Assembly: GCA_021848385.1 (NCBI GenBank)
Contig: JAJZUQ010000023.1
Span: forward strand, 1 to 43,032
Direction: 5' to 3'
Length of the DNA stretch: 43,032 nt
DNA from: Deltaproteobacteria bacterium
GTDB lineage: Bacteria > Desulfobacterota > Desulfuromonadia > Geobacterales > Geobacteraceae
Shown here: piece by piece, positions 30,597 to 40,724 of the stretch
Layout of the letters: the number at the start of each line of letters is the position of its first letter
Numbering within the stretch: position 1 is the first letter of the stretch
The notes under the pieces: model-generated
Database searches by the model: none
What the model was told of the DNA's origin: nothing
What the model saw: only the letters and a program-made list of their open reading frames with translations
Translations under genes and position numbers: made by a program

Positions 30597-31981
30597 CCGA
30601 CTTCGGCGTATTCCCGGGCACGAAACTCAACGCCGAGTGACTCAGCCAGTCGTTGTATGTCTGCAATGTCGAGTCCGGGCACGGTGACCGCGGTGGCGAC
30701 TACGTGGGGAATGTATTTCTTTGCCTCGGAAAGAAATAAGCAGACGCCGTTGAACCCTTTATCGCCGAAGGGGGTATTGCAGAGCCGGGCATAGGTCCCG
30801 GCGTCGGCGGCATTGAGACTGACCGAGATGGTGTCGATCAGCCCTGCCAGTTCGGGGAGAATGTTCCTGCCGTGGACCAGGTTTCCCTGACCGTCGGTAT
30901 TGATGCGTATCCGGATGTCTTTCGGTTTGAGCGACGCTGCCACTTCCTTGATCAGGTCGAGGCGGAGGAGCGGTTCGCCATAGCCGCAGAAGACAACCTC
31001 ATCGTACCCAGCGGGATCGCCGATGGCGGCCATTACCTCGGCAAAATCCGGTTCATGTTCCAGGTGGAGGTAATGTCCTTTGACCGTGAAATCGTCAAAT
31101 TTGGCGCAGAAGGAGCAGCGGTTTGAGCAGCGGTTGGTGATGTTGAGGTAGAGCGAGTTCCTGATCCGGTAGGCGATGCGCGCCGTCTGGGGCGCATCGC
31201 CGATGCTGAACAGTCGACGCGTGTTAAAAGAGGTTATGCGCCCCACGTCGTACAGGGAGAGCCCTTTCAATTCGGCCACCTTTTCCGCGGTAAGCCGTAC
31301 ATGGGCTGGCTCATTACGTTTACCCCGGTGGGGGACCGGCGAAAGATAGGGACAGTCGGTTTCCAGAAGGAGGTGCTCGATCTTTATCCCCCGCACGACA
31401 TCCCGTAGAGACTCGTTGCTGGGGAACGTGACGGTGCCGGGAATGGAGATGAAAAAGCCCATCTCCACGCATTCCCGGGCCATGGCAAGGTCGCCGGAAA
31501 AACAGTGGAGGACACCGCCGACCTCTTCAGCCTTCTCCTCCCGGAGTATGGTCATGACCCGGTTGTGGGCGTCCCGGTCGTGGACGATGATTGGCAGCGA
31601 GAGTTCCCGGGCCAGACGTACGAAACGACGAAAAACCTCTTCCTGAACGTCACGGGGGGAGCGGTCACGGTAAAAGTCGAGGCCGATCTCGCCGATGCCG
31701 ACCACTTTGGTGTTACTGGATGCCAGTTTGCGCACAACGTCGTAGCAGTTGTCGGTGACCCGGCATGCATCATGGGGGTGAATCCCCACCGCACAGTGGA
31801 TCTGTTCGTAATGGTTCGCCAGATCGCAGGCCTGTCGGCTCGACTCAAGGTCAGCTCCAACGGTTATGATGTGGGATACGCCCGCCCCGCTGGCGCGCTG
31901 CAGCATGTCGGAAAAGTCCGGATGGAATTCCTTTTCGTAGATATGGGCGTGTGAATCAATGAGGGTTATATCATCGTTCAT
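30593..31981 (-). CDS. TatD-family nuclease fused to radical SAM domain
   Basis: 462 residues. Residues 1-260 are a TatD metal-dependent hydrolase: DSHAHIYEK (HxH), GIGEIGLDFY (Glu), VHDRDAH (His), HCFSG and ETDCPYLSP (Asp). From about 270 a radical SAM domain begins, with a CSNRCSFCAKF cluster motif (CxxxCxxC), FCGYGEPLLR (GGE-like) and ISVSLNAADAGTYARL. The second part matches what is known as the TatD-associated radical SAM protein, usually a separate gene next to tatD. TatD is a 3'-5' exonuclease/DNase in quality control; what the SAM half modifies is unknown. AAGGAA precedes the ATG. Confidence 0.9.
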   Translation of the reverse strand: MNDDITLIDSHAHIYEKEFHPDFSDMLQRASGAGVSHIITVGADLESSRQACDLANHYEQIHCAVGIHPHDACRVTDNCYDVVRKLASSNTKVVGIGEIGLDFYRDRSPRDVQEEVFRRFVRLARELSLPIIVHDRDAHNRVMTILREEKAEEVGGVLHCFSGDLAMARECVEMGFFISIPGTVTFPSNESLRDVVRGIKIEHLLLETDCPYLSPVPHRGKRNEPAHVRLTAEKVAELKGLSLYDVGRITSFNTRRLFSIGDAPQTARIAYRIRNSLYLNITNRCSNRCSFCAKFDDFTVKGHYLHLEHEPDFAEVMAAIGDPAGYDEVVFCGYGEPLLRLDLIKEVAASLKPKDIRIRINTDGQGNLVHGRNILPELAGLIDTISVSLNAADAGTYARLCNTPFGDKGFNGVCLFLSEAKKYIPHVVATAVTVPGLDIADIQRLAESLGVEFRAREYAEVG

Positions 31982-32142
31982 GTGACGGTTCCTTTTTCAG
32001 CGTGACCTTGCAACTTCGTGAATTCACACCCATCGATCGAGCATGAGATTCTCTCAAAAAATTCCATGCTAGCAGCTCCCCGTGGATGCTGTAAAGGTAA
32101 AAAACGTAAGGCATGACGCGGAATCAGTACACCAAGGTTTCG

Positions 32143-32172
32143 TTGACAGGGGTTGCCCGGATGTGGCATAAT
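32143..32172 (+). promoter_or_regulatory. Sigma70 promoter for dnaE-accA
   Basis: TTGACA (32143-32148), 18 bases, CATAAT (32167-32172); start of transcription near 32179. Confidence 0.6.
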
Positions 32173-32252
32173 TTACCAGTTTTTAACGACAAAAAGAGTG
32201 GGGGCTGCATACCGTGTCAGCTCCCATCTCTGTATTCAGAAAGCCCATCTTT

Positions 32253-35200
32253 ATGCAGCAGCCGTTTGTACATCTCCATCTTCATTCCCAGTATTCCCTT
32301 CTTGACGGAGCCATCCGTATCGGCGACCTGGTCAAAAAGGCCAAGGGATACGGCATGCCTGCCGTTGCCCTGACCGACCACGGCAGCATGTTCGGTGCCA
32401 TCGAATTCTACGAAAAATGCCGAAAGGAGGGGATCAAACCCCTCATCGGTTCCGAGGTCTACGTCGCACCCGGTTCGCGTCTGGTGAAAGAGCAGGGGAA
32501 CGGTTCCGGCGAGTATTCCAGTTATCACCTCATCCTTCTCTGTGAGAACCTTCAAGGGTATAAAAACCTGTCGAAGCTGGTATCATCGGGCTACAAGGAT
32601 GGTTTTTACTACAAGCCGAGGATCGACAAGGAACTGCTGGCCGAACACAGTGAGGGGCTCATTGTCCTTTCCGCCTGTCTCAAAGGGGAAGTAGCCACGC
32701 TCTGTAGCCGCAATCGCATGGACGATGCCGTAGCAGTGGCCCGGTGGTACAGCGAAACCTTTCCCGGCAGCTACTACATCGAGCTCCAGGAAAACACACT
32801 TCCCGAGCAGGACATTGCCAACCAGCGCCTGATGGAAGTGGCACGGGAGCTTTCCCTGCCGCTGGTGGCGACGAACGACTGCCACTACCTCAACCGCGAG
32901 GATGCCCACGCCCACGAAGTTCTGCTCTGCATCCAGACCGGTAAAACCATGAACGACGAGCACCGGATGCGCTTTTCGGCAGACGAGTTCTACTTCAAGT
33001 CACCGGAAGAGATGGCGGCCGCCTTCCATTACGCTCCGGAGGCACTCGCCAATACGGTGCGCATCGCGGAACGGTGTAACCTTGAACTGAAGCTGGGCCA
33101 GGCGGGTAACTACTTTTTCCCCCATTTCGAGCCACCCGCCGGGAAGACCCATGATGAAATGCTGGAAGAAGAGGCCCACGCCGGCCTCAAGAAGCGGCTG
33201 GTAACCATCCGTGCCAAGTATCCCGACTTTACACCCGAGCAGGAGCAGTCCTATTACGATCGTCTCCGGATAGAGCTGGATTGTATCGAGCAGATGAAAT
33301 TTCCGGCCTATTTCCTCATCGTGGCGGATTTCATCAACTGGGCCAAGAACATGGGGATTCCCGTCGGCCCGGGCAGGGGGTCCGCTGCCGGCTCCCTCGT
33401 CGCTTATTCTATCCGCATAACCGATCTCGATCCGCTCCCCTACAACCTTCTCTTCGAACGTTTCCTTAACCCTGAGCGGATCTCCATGCCTGATATCGAC
33501 GTCGACTTCTGTCAGGACCGGCGGGACGAGGTTATTCAGTACGTCGCCGGCAAGTACGGCCGCGACAAGGTCTGTCAGATCATTACCTTCGGGACGATGA
33601 AGGCAAAGGCGGTGATCCGCGACGTCGGCCGGGCCATGGACATGACCTACGGCGATGTGGATAAGATTGCCAAGCTCGTCCCCGGCGAACTGGGGATGAC
33701 CCTGGACAAGGCGCTCAAGATCGAGCCGAAGCTGAACGAGCTAGCCAAGGCGGATGCGAAGGTGAAGGAGCTGCTGGATGTCTCCCTCTGCCTCGAAGGG
33801 CTCGCCCGCCATGCCTCCACCCATGCTGCCGGCGTTGTGGTGGCACCGGCCGCCTTCGAGGAGTTCTGTCCGGTCTACAAGGATCAGAAGAGCGGTGCGC
33901 TCAACACCCAGTACTCCATGAAGTACGTTGAATTGGTGGGGCTGGTGAAGTTCGACTTCCTTGGGCTCAAGAACCTGACGGTTATCGATAACGCGGTCAA
34001 GCTCATCCGGGCCGGTGATCACCCCGATTTCGATATCTCGCGACTGCGCGACGACGACCGGGAAAGTTACGAGCTGATCTCGTCGGGTAACACCACGGGG
34101 ATCTTCCAGCTCGAATCCAGCGGCATGAAGGAGATGCTGGTAAAGCTGAAACCCTCCTGTTTCGAGGATGTCATTGCCGCCTGCGCCCTCTATCGTCCGG
34201 GACCGCTCGGGTCCGGCATGGTGGACGACTTCATCGAGCGAAAGCATGGTCGGAAAAAGGTCGTCTATGACCTTCCCGAGCTCGAGCCGATCCTCAAGGA
34301 TACCTACGGGGTCATCGTCTACCAGGAACAGGTCATGCAGATCTCCCGTACCCTGGCCGGCTATTCCCTGGGACGTGCGGACCTGCTTCGGCGGGCCATG
34401 GGGAAGAAGGACCCTGCGGTCATGGCAAAGGAGAAGGAGCCGTTCCTTGAGGGGGCAAAGCAGAAGGGAATCGACCTGAAGAAGGCGGAGGCTATCTTCG
34501 ACCTGATGGCCAAATTTGCCGAATACGGATTCAACAAGTCCCATTCCGCAGCCTATGCGCTCATTGCCTATCAGACTGCGTATCTCAAGGCCCATCATCC
34601 CGTGGAGTTCATGGCCGCACTTCTCTCCTGCGACATGGGGAGCACCGAAAAAGTAGTCAAGAGTATTGCCGATTGCCGGGAGATGGGGATTGAGGTGCAG
34701 CCGCCGGATATCAATGCCTCCCATCTTTCTTTCCGCGTTCTCGGCACGTCCATCCGGTTCGGTCTCGGAGCGGTGAAAAATGTTGGCGAGTCTGCCATCG
34801 AGGCAATACTTGAAGCCCGCAACGACGGTCCTTTCGATGACCTTTTCGACTTCTGCGAACGGGTCGATCTGCGCAGGGTCAACAAGCGTGTTGTCGAATC
34901 CCTGATCAAGTGCGGTGCCTTCGATTCCACCGGTGCACGTCGTTCCGTCCTCATGGCGGGGCTGGAAGATGCAATGTCCCTCGGCCAGAAGATTCAGCAG
35001 GAACGGGAGAGTGCCCAGGTATCCCTGTTTGGCACCGCCGAGATCGCCAAAGTCAACGGCAATGGCAGGGGGACGCTTCCCGATCTGCCCGAATGGGACG
35101 ACAAGCAGAAGCTTGCTTTCGAGAAGGAGTGCCTCGGCTTTTTCATCACGGGGCATCCCCTTGACCGCTATGCCCAGGGGATGCGCCGCTTTACTACAAC

Positions 35201-35732
35201 CGATACGGCAGGGCTGGCGGAGATCGCCGACGAGAAGGAAGTCAAGATCTGCGGGATTGTGGTTGCTCTCAAGGAGATGACCACGAAAAAAGGTGACCGG
35301 ATGGGGTTTGCGACTATTGAGGATCTGCTTGGCTCGGTGGAAGTTGTGGTTTTCCCCGAAACCTATGCCAGGGCCGGCCACTATCTGAAAACCGACGAAC
35401 CGCTGGTCGTGACCGGCAATGCCGATGTGGGGGAAAAGGGGACGAAGATCAAGGCGTCCGATATCATTTCCTTGAGGGAGATAAGCGAGAGGGAAACGCA
35501 ACGGGTTCACGTCACTCTTCAGGGCTCCGGACTTGAGAGACAGCAACTGGAAGAGCTCAAGGGTATATTTGGGCGTTACCGGGGAAGCTGCCGTGCCCTT
35601 CTCCATATCAACATTCAAAACAGGGTAAATACGACCATCCGGTTGCCGGACAACTGCACTCTGTTGGCCAGTGAAGAATTAATGGTGGAAGTGAAGAACC
35701 TGCTGGGGTATAATGCCGTTTCTTTTGAATAG
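32253..35732 (+). CDS. dnaE: DNA polymerase III alpha subunit
   Basis: 1159 residues from ATG 32253 ([20 protein letters not shown]); a GTG at 32214 would add 13 residues that are not part of the fold and neither start has a strong ribosome site. PHP domain HLHLHSQYS...LTDHGSMFG; polymerase core with [14 protein letters not shown] and the catalytic [15 protein letters not shown] (three Asp); tudor of fingers [14 protein letters not shown]; helix-hairpin-helix and an OB-fold ([12 protein letters not shown]) near the C-terminus. It is the replicative polymerase. The gene for acetyl-CoA carboxylase alpha follows by 41 bases; dnaE-accA is a conserved pair. Confidence 0.97.
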   Translation: MQQPFVHLHLHSQYSLLDGAIRIGDLVKKAKGYGMPAVALTDHGSMFGAIEFYEKCRKEGIKPLIGSEVYVAPGSRLVKEQGNGSGEYSSYHLILLCENLQGYKNLSKLVSSGYKDGFYYKPRIDKELLAEHSEGLIVLSACLKGEVATLCSRNRMDDAVAVARWYSETFPGSYYIELQENTLPEQDIANQRLMEVARELSLPLVATNDCHYLNREDAHAHEVLLCIQTGKTMNDEHRMRFSADEFYFKSPEEMAAAFHYAPEALANTVRIAERCNLELKLGQAGNYFFPHFEPPAGKTHDEMLEEEAHAGLKKRLVTIRAKYPDFTPEQEQSYYDRLRIELDCIEQMKFPAYFLIVADFINWAKNMGIPVGPGRGSAAGSLVAYSIRITDLDPLPYNLLFERFLNPERISMPDIDVDFCQDRRDEVIQYVAGKYGRDKVCQIITFGTMKAKAVIRDVGRAMDMTYGDVDKIAKLVPGELGMTLDKALKIEPKLNELAKADAKVKELLDVSLCLEGLARHASTHAAGVVVAPAAFEEFCPVYKDQKSGALNTQYSMKYVELVGLVKFDFLGLKNLTVIDNAVKLIRAGDHPDFDISRLRDDDRESYELISSGNTTGIFQLESSGMKEMLVKLKPSCFEDVIAACALYRPGPLGSGMVDDFIERKHGRKKVVYDLPELEPILKDTYGVIVYQEQVMQISRTLAGYSLGRADLLRRAMGKKDPAVMAKEKEPFLEGAKQKGIDLKKAEAIFDLMAKFAEYGFNKSHSAAYALIAYQTAYLKAHHPVEFMAALLSCDMGSTEKVVKSIADCREMGIEVQPPDINASHLSFRVLGTSIRFGLGAVKNVGESAIEAILEARNDGPFDDLFDFCERVDLRRVNKRVVESLIKCGAFDSTGARRSVLMAGLEDAMSLGQKIQQERESAQVSLFGTAEIAKVNGNGRGTLPDLPEWDDKQKLAFEKECLGFFITGHPLDRYAQGMRRFTTTDTAGLAEIADEKEVKICGIVVALKEMTTKKGDRMGFATIEDLLGSVEVVVFPETYARAGHYLKTDEPLVVTGNADVGEKGTKIKASDIISLREISERETQRVHVTLQGSGLERQQLEELKGIFGRYRGSCRALLHINIQNRVNTTIRLPDNCTLLASEELMVEVKNLLGYNAVSFE

Positions 35733-35773
35733 CGCCTACCATTCACATTGCGGTAAAAGGAGATACAATACCA

Positions 35774-36730
35774 ATGGCAACCCAAGTTTACATGGACTTT
35801 GAAAAGCCTGTTGTCGAACTGGAGCAGAAGATAGAGGAACTGCTTGCGCTGTCCGGAGACAATGTTGACCTGAAGAGTGACGTCGCCAAACTGGAAAAAA
35901 AGGCGGCGCAGATGCGTAGCGACATATTTGCCAACCTGACCCGCTGGCAGACTGCCCAGATCGCGAGACATATCAATCGGCCTTTTACTATGGACTATAT
36001 AAAACTCATATTCACGGAATTCGTAGAACTCCACGGCGACCGTAATTTTGGCGATGACCATGCGATCGTGGGTGGTCTGGCCCGGTTGGACGATGAGCCG
36101 GTGATGATAATCGGGCACCAGAAGGGGAGCGACACCAAGGAGAAGGTGTATCGCAATTTCGGCATGCCGAACCCTGAGGGGTACCGCAAGGCGCTCAGGC
36201 TCATGGAAATGGCCGAGCGGTTCCGGCTTCCGATCATTACGTTTGTCGACACCCCCGGGGCGTTCCCCGGCATCGGTGCGGAGGAGCGGGGCCAGGCAGA
36301 GGCCATTGCCAGGAACCTGCGCGAGATGTCCCGGCTGACCGTGCCGATCATTGTCGTCATAACCGGCGAGGGTGGATCGGGCGGGGCTTTGGCCATCGCG
36401 GTCGGAGACCGCATTCTCATGCTGCAGTACTCCGTTTATGCGGTCATATCCCCGGAAGGGTGTGCGGCGATTCTCTGGTCAGACGGCACCAAGGGAGAAC
36501 AGGCCGCCGAAGCCCTCAAGTTGAGCGCCAAGGATATCAAAGACCTCGGAGTCATCGATGAGATCGTCCCCGAACCGACGGGAGGGGCTCATCGCGATCA
36601 TAGAACTGCTGCCGACAACCTCCACGAGGCTATCTCGCGCAATCTGAAGGAATTAAGGAAACTGCCGGCAGATGAACTGATCGAAGCCAGGTATCAGAAG
36701 TTCCGCAAGATGTCCCGGTTTGTGGAATAG
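35774..36730 (+). CDS. accA: Acetyl-CoA carboxylase carboxyltransferase subunit alpha
   Basis: 318 residues, ribosome site AAAAGGAG. N-terminal helices ([15 protein letters not shown]) precede the crotonase-fold core: [44 protein letters not shown] and [15 protein letters not shown], which bind carboxybiotin and acetyl-CoA. It pairs with AccD to make malonyl-CoA, the first step of fatty acid synthesis. Confidence 0.97.
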   Translation: MATQVYMDFEKPVVELEQKIEELLALSGDNVDLKSDVAKLEKKAAQMRSDIFANLTRWQTAQIARHINRPFTMDYIKLIFTEFVELHGDRNFGDDHAIVGGLARLDDEPVMIIGHQKGSDTKEKVYRNFGMPNPEGYRKALRLMEMAERFRLPIITFVDTPGAFPGIGAEERGQAEAIARNLREMSRLTVPIIVVITGEGGSGGALAIAVGDRILMLQYSVYAVISPEGCAAILWSDGTKGEQAAEALKLSAKDIKDLGVIDEIVPEPTGGAHRDHRTAADNLHEAISRNLKELRKLPADELIEARYQKFRKMSRFVE

Positions 36731-36760
36731 ACCTGGTCATGTACAAGTAGGATACAAGAT

Positions 36761-36789
36761 AGGGCGGTCGTTACCGCCCTTGTTTTTTT
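36761..36789 (+). terminator. Rho-independent terminator after accA
   Basis: AGGGCGGT-CGTT-ACCGCCCT, perfect 8-base stem, then TGTTTTTTT. Confidence 0.92.
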
Positions 36790-36806
36790 AGGATTGGAAT
36801 TCATCT

Positions 36807-37568
36807 ATGGTTGAACGTTTGCAAAAACTCCTTTCTCAGGCGGGTATCGCTTCACGACGCGAGGCGGAAACGCTCATTGTCGCCGGACGGGTCAAATTGA
36901 ACGGTCAGGTAGTCACGGAGCTCGGGACCAAGGCCGACCCTGCAATCGACCAGATTGAGGTGGACGGCAAACCGGTCCGGCCGGTTTCCGGAAAGATTTA
37001 CCTGCTCCTCTACAAACCGGTTGGCTACCTGACTACCCTCAAGGACCCCGAAGGGCGCCCCATCGTTACCGATCTGCTGAAGGATGTGACGTCCAGGGTC
37101 TACCCCGTCGGGCGGCTTGACTACAATACCGAAGGTTTGCTCTTGATGACCAATGATGGCGACTGGGCCAACCGGCTTTCCCACCCCCGTCATGAAGTCG
37201 ACAAGGAGTACCTGGTGCGCGTGCGGGGGAAGGTGACTCCCGACCAGATCAAACGTATGGCCGCAGGCGTTGAACTGGAGGACGGCACGACTGCGCCTGC
37301 CAAGGTATTCCTGGCGAGCGAAAGCGACAACAACAGTTGGCTCTCCGTAACCATTCATGAGGGGCGATATCGCCAGGTACGGCGCATGTGCGAGGCGGTA
37401 AGCCTTGCCGTGGTTCGCCTCAAGCGGATTCGCTACGGTTTTCTCGAGCTTGGCGAGCTGAAGCCGGGCGAATACCGGCACCTCACGCAGGCGGAAGTCG
37501 AACGCCTGTTGCAACCCGTCCGCATTCGCGCAGGTGGTGGAGCGACGCAGAGAACTGGTAGACGTTGA
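36807..37568 (+). CDS. rluB: 23S rRNA pseudouridine synthase, RluB/RsuA family
   Basis: 253 residues. An N-terminal S4 RNA-binding domain (RLQKLLSQAGIASRREAE) is followed by the RsuA-type catalytic core: YPVGRLDYNTEGLLLMTNDG with the catalytic Asp, KEYLVRVRG and TIHEGRYRQVRRMCEAV. Best fit is RluB (U2605-type) rather than RsuA; the basic tail is short. It is transcribed from its own start after the accA terminator. Confidence 0.88.
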   Translation: MVERLQKLLSQAGIASRREAETLIVAGRVKLNGQVVTELGTKADPAIDQIEVDGKPVRPVSGKIYLLLYKPVGYLTTLKDPEGRPIVTDLLKDVTSRVYPVGRLDYNTEGLLLMTNDGDWANRLSHPRHEVDKEYLVRVRGKVTPDQIKRMAAGVELEDGTTAPAKVFLASESDNNSWLSVTIHEGRYRQVRRMCEAVSLAVVRLKRIRYGFLELGELKPGEYRHLTQAEVERLLQPVRIRAGGGATQRTGRR

Positions 37569-37606
37569 GAAAAAGGAGTTGCGATTACAACCGTAACTCC
37601 TTTTTT
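37569..37606 (+). terminator. Rho-independent terminator after rluB
   Basis: AAAAAGGAGTT / AACTCCTTTTTT stem closed by an inner mismatched loop, ending in six Ts. Confidence 0.85.
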
Positions 37607-37715
37607 ATTGCCAAAGCGGTCAGTGTTTATGTGTGTACTTGTGTGGGTAAGTAGATAATGGTATAAGAATCGTAATGCTTGGTTAGTCGCTAAAATTCAG
37701 GAGGATTGATGGCGC

Positions 37716-38168
37716 ATGTTAAACGATGAGTTAAACGATCAATTGGGGCTGTTTGGTGCAGTTACGGAGAAAAAAGATGTTCCCGTGGGGGCAGAGAAAC
37801 GAAAGACTGTCACCAGTAGCATGCCAACCGAATCCAGGACGAACATGCAGACCGTAACGGTTCCGGTTGAGAAAGAACCGGCCACACCCGTCCTTGAAAA
37901 TCTCGTCCAGCCCGTCACGTCGGCTTTGCCGGAAAAAGCCGCTTCTTCGTCTCCGAGGCGAGAAACGGTCACAAAGAGGTACCGTAAAACGGGAAAGGGT
38001 AAACTCCCCGCCACGTCAAGGCCTGTTTCCGGCCTTGTCCCTGCAGGTGATGTCCGGTTGACTGCCAATATCCGGGAGGATCTCCATCTGAAATTAAAGA
38101 TAGCTGCAGCTCACCGGCGCACGACTATCGGCGAGTTGATTGAGGAACTGGTTGAGAGGTATATGTGA
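37716..38168 (+). CDS. Putative ribbon-helix-helix protein with disordered N-terminus
   Basis: 150 residues. The first 105 are rich in Thr, Pro, Val, Ser and Lys with low-complexity character (ETVTKRYRKTGKGKL) and look unstructured. The last 40 (VRLTANIREDLHLKLKIAA, then TIGELIEELVERYM) match an RHH fold: a beta strand, two helices, and a G-E-L-I-E-E-L turn, as in ParG/CopG-type DNA-binding proteins. The AGGAGG site at 37699 serves two starts: a six-codon mini-ORF at 37709 and this ATG at 37716. Partners unknown; no ParA or toxin is next to it. Confidence 0.75.
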   Translation: MLNDELNDQLGLFGAVTEKKDVPVGAEKRKTVTSSMPTESRTNMQTVTVPVEKEPATPVLENLVQPVTSALPEKAASSSPRRETVTKRYRKTGKGKLPATSRPVSGLVPAGDVRLTANIREDLHLKLKIAAAHRRTTIGELIEELVERYM

Positions 38169-38245
38169 ATGGAAGGCGGGCAGGCTGAAATAGGGTGATA
38201 ATGGGTAAGGCAGGATGGAAGCGGAGGGTAGGGGCTGAAGTCGTG

Positions 38246-40384
38246 CTAATCAGAATCTGCAGCAGGGAGCGTGATGTAAACAGTGCTTCCTTTTCCGAGT
38301 GTGCTCTCTATCCAGATGCCCCCACCTTGTGCAGTTACGATTTCCTTTACGAGTGAAAGCCCCAGGCCGGTTCCGCTCGTTGTGCGGCGGTCCGTGTTGT
38401 CCACCCTGTAAAACCTGTCGAAAATCTTATCCAGTAATTCCTGCGGGATACCTATCCCTTCGTCCTTTACCCACATCGTTACGTTGTTGGCTTCCTGTCG
38501 GGCACCGAGAACGATATCTCCTCCGTTCGGAGAATACTTGACGGCGTTGGAGAGCAGGTTGTTGAAAACAGAGTGAATGCCTTCCTCGTCACAAATTATC
38601 GGGGGCAGTTCTGAGCTTGTGTCGATTTTTATCCGGTGCAGATTGGACGGATCAGCGAAGAGGTTAGCGGCTTCTTCCAGTAGAGGCCTGACCGCCAGCT
38701 GTTTCAGATTTCGGAATCCCCGCTTTTCTCTCAGGCGCTGCAGGTCGAGAAAATTGTCAATCAACTCTTTAAGACGTTCCGCTTGTTTGTTTACGGTGCC
38801 CAGATATTCTTTCGTTTTCGCCTCATCCACATCGTTTTCCATAATAAACTGAATGTATCCCAGCATTGCTGTCAACGGTGTGCGCATTTCATGGCTCACG
38901 GCGGATATCATTTCATCTTTCATCCGGTCCATCTCTTTGCGTTCTGTTATGTTGCGCGTTATTGCGAGCAGGGAAACGATTTCTCCTTTGTCGTTTTTAA
39001 GCGGAGCCGCATGTGTCTCAAGCCAGAGTGACCGTCCTTTGGTTCCTACGAATTTGAATACAAGGTGTCCGGTGTTGCCGTTGAGAACATATTCGTTTAA
39101 TGTTCTAAATGCTTCATGATATGCCGGGTCAATAAAGGTAAAGGCGGATTTGCCTTTGATCTTGTCGAAAGAATCGAGCTGCATCATGTCGAGTCCTGCC
39201 CGGTTTGTCATGAGAATAGAACCATCATGTGCCAATAAGTTTACGGCTTCCGGTTCAGCTTCGATGATGGTGCTCAGGAATCTCTCGCTTTCACGCAATG
39301 TCTTTTCTCTCAGCGCCAGATCATGGGCCATATTGTCAAAAGTCCTTGCAAGACTTCCCAGTTCGCCGCCAACAACGAGATCGGAAACACTTACGTCAAG
39401 TTCGCCTTTCGCCAGTCGTTGGGATGCCCTCTCCAGCAAAGCGACGCGGTCCACAATGGAGCGTTTTCCGATAATCCAGGCTATAAAAAATGCTGCAATA
39501 ATAATTGTCGAGAAAACGGCAATGCTATATACGAGACTCTGGTTGGCTTGTTTTAATGCCACCTTGACCGGTATACCGGCGGTGACGTACATATAAGGTG
39601 CATGTTCTCCATTGATGCGAATCTTTTTGAAGCTGATTATCCGCTTGTCTCCTACAAGACCCTTTCTGAGAGAAGTACCTTTTTCCGGGCCTTCCAACAT
39701 CTGTTTGAAAGCTTTTGGTGTGTAGCTTTTGCCGATAAACTGCTCCGGGTTGAGGGCTCTGTATAAGATTGTCCCTTTATGGTCAATAAGTACAAAGCTG
39801 GTGCCGGCAGGGTATTGCAACCGGTTCAGTAACTCCCAGTACCTGCTGACATTGAACCCAACGCTGATAATACCTGTAATCTCATCACGGTTATTTTTAA
39901 GGGGATAGGCGAAATTCATGGTCGGCTTTGATATGGCTCGACTAATAACGTATTCACCCGATGACAGTTGCCCTCTTGCCATGGCATTTTGGAAATATTG
40001 CCGGTCGGCAACGTTAAAAGGAGTTTTTACGGGAACGGCAGTAGCCCAGACATCTCCACTTTTGTCTGCGATAAATATGTTAGAGTATGAGGTGTTTAAT
40101 TTAACAAGCCGCCTCAATATCGGTTCCACCCTGGCAGAGTCATGTTGCTTGACTTCAGGAAGCTCGGCCAATGCAGTCATAAGCTGCTCGGCACCATTAA
40201 CCAGGTTCTGCTGCTCGACGGCAATCCGTTCAACGAGTCTCTCTGTGACCTTCTGCGCTTCATTGAGAGCCTCATCGTGGAGTCTGACGCTTGTATACAC
40301 CATAATGCCGGCTGCAGGAAGAGCCACGATAAAGATGACGAAGAACAACTGCGCTCTTATTGACATTGCAAATAGTCTGGCCAA
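38246..40384 (-). CDS. Sensor histidine kinase (dCache-HAMP-PAS-HisKA-HATPase)
   Basis: 712 residues from the TTG at 40384, which has AGGGGA 6 bases upstream; ATG 40366 (MSIRAQLFFV) is an alternative with no good ribosome site, and codons up to 40456 are not supported. A membrane helix (about 10-30), a periplasmic double-Cache domain (DRQYFQNAMARGQLSSGEYV is its ligand pocket motif), a second helix near 290-312, HAMP, a PAS domain, HisKA (SAVSHEMRTPLTAMLGYIQ) and HATPase with NLLSNAVKY, DEGIGIP and GTGLGLSL. No receiver domain. No response regulator is next to it, so it is an orphan kinase. The RHH gene converges from the other side. Confidence 0.9.
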   Translation of the reverse strand: MARLFAMSIRAQLFFVIFIVALPAAGIMVYTSVRLHDEALNEAQKVTERLVERIAVEQQNLVNGAEQLMTALAELPEVKQHDSARVEPILRRLVKLNTSYSNIFIADKSGDVWATAVPVKTPFNVADRQYFQNAMARGQLSSGEYVISRAISKPTMNFAYPLKNNRDEITGIISVGFNVSRYWELLNRLQYPAGTSFVLIDHKGTILYRALNPEQFIGKSYTPKAFKQMLEGPEKGTSLRKGLVGDKRIISFKKIRINGEHAPYMYVTAGIPVKVALKQANQSLVYSIAVFSTIIIAAFFIAWIIGKRSIVDRVALLERASQRLAKGELDVSVSDLVVGGELGSLARTFDNMAHDLALREKTLRESERFLSTIIEAEPEAVNLLAHDGSILMTNRAGLDMMQLDSFDKIKGKSAFTFIDPAYHEAFRTLNEYVLNGNTGHLVFKFVGTKGRSLWLETHAAPLKNDKGEIVSLLAITRNITERKEMDRMKDEMISAVSHEMRTPLTAMLGYIQFIMENDVDEAKTKEYLGTVNKQAERLKELIDNFLDLQRLREKRGFRNLKQLAVRPLLEEAANLFADPSNLHRIKIDTSSELPPIICDEEGIHSVFNNLLSNAVKYSPNGGDIVLGARQEANNVTMWVKDEGIGIPQELLDKIFDRFYRVDNTDRRTTSGTGLGLSLVKEIVTAQGGGIWIESTLGKGSTVYITLPAADSD

Positions 40385-40660
40385 CGTATTCCCCTGGTAA
40401 TTTATGTACGCAGTTTCGCGGATTAGGCCCTGAAAGCCACCATGCAGATAAATCAAATGAAGATGGTGTTTCTACAACGCGGAACAGATTAATCCATAAA
40501 ACAGAATCGGTAATTGTAATGCTACCGGCTTCTTTCATTTGAGCAAGCTTGGCGGGAATGATTTTGAAAATTTTCCAGGAAGGTCGTGGTAAGTGATCAA
40601 GAGAGTTGCTAATTTTTATTTGGTTCGAAAGCTGTGACAGTTGTCAATGCAGTAAAAAGG

Positions 40661-40698
40661 AAAAAAATACCCGCCTCCACCAGGCGGGTATTTTTTTC
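40661..40698. terminator. Bidirectional terminator beside the subtilase gene
   Basis: AAAAAAATACCCGCCT-CCACC-AGGCGGGTATTTTTTT: a near-perfect stem with A- and T-runs on both sides. It ends the minus-strand protease transcript. Confidence 0.93.
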
Positions 40699-40724
40699 CT
40701 TTACGTCAAACGTCTGGAGCAGCT

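Noticed and set aside
33741-35618. 625-codon open frame on the minus strand inside dnaE
   Set aside because: Antisense shadow of dnaE, whose motifs are intact; GC-rich third positions leave the opposite frame free of stops. No ribosome site or domain.
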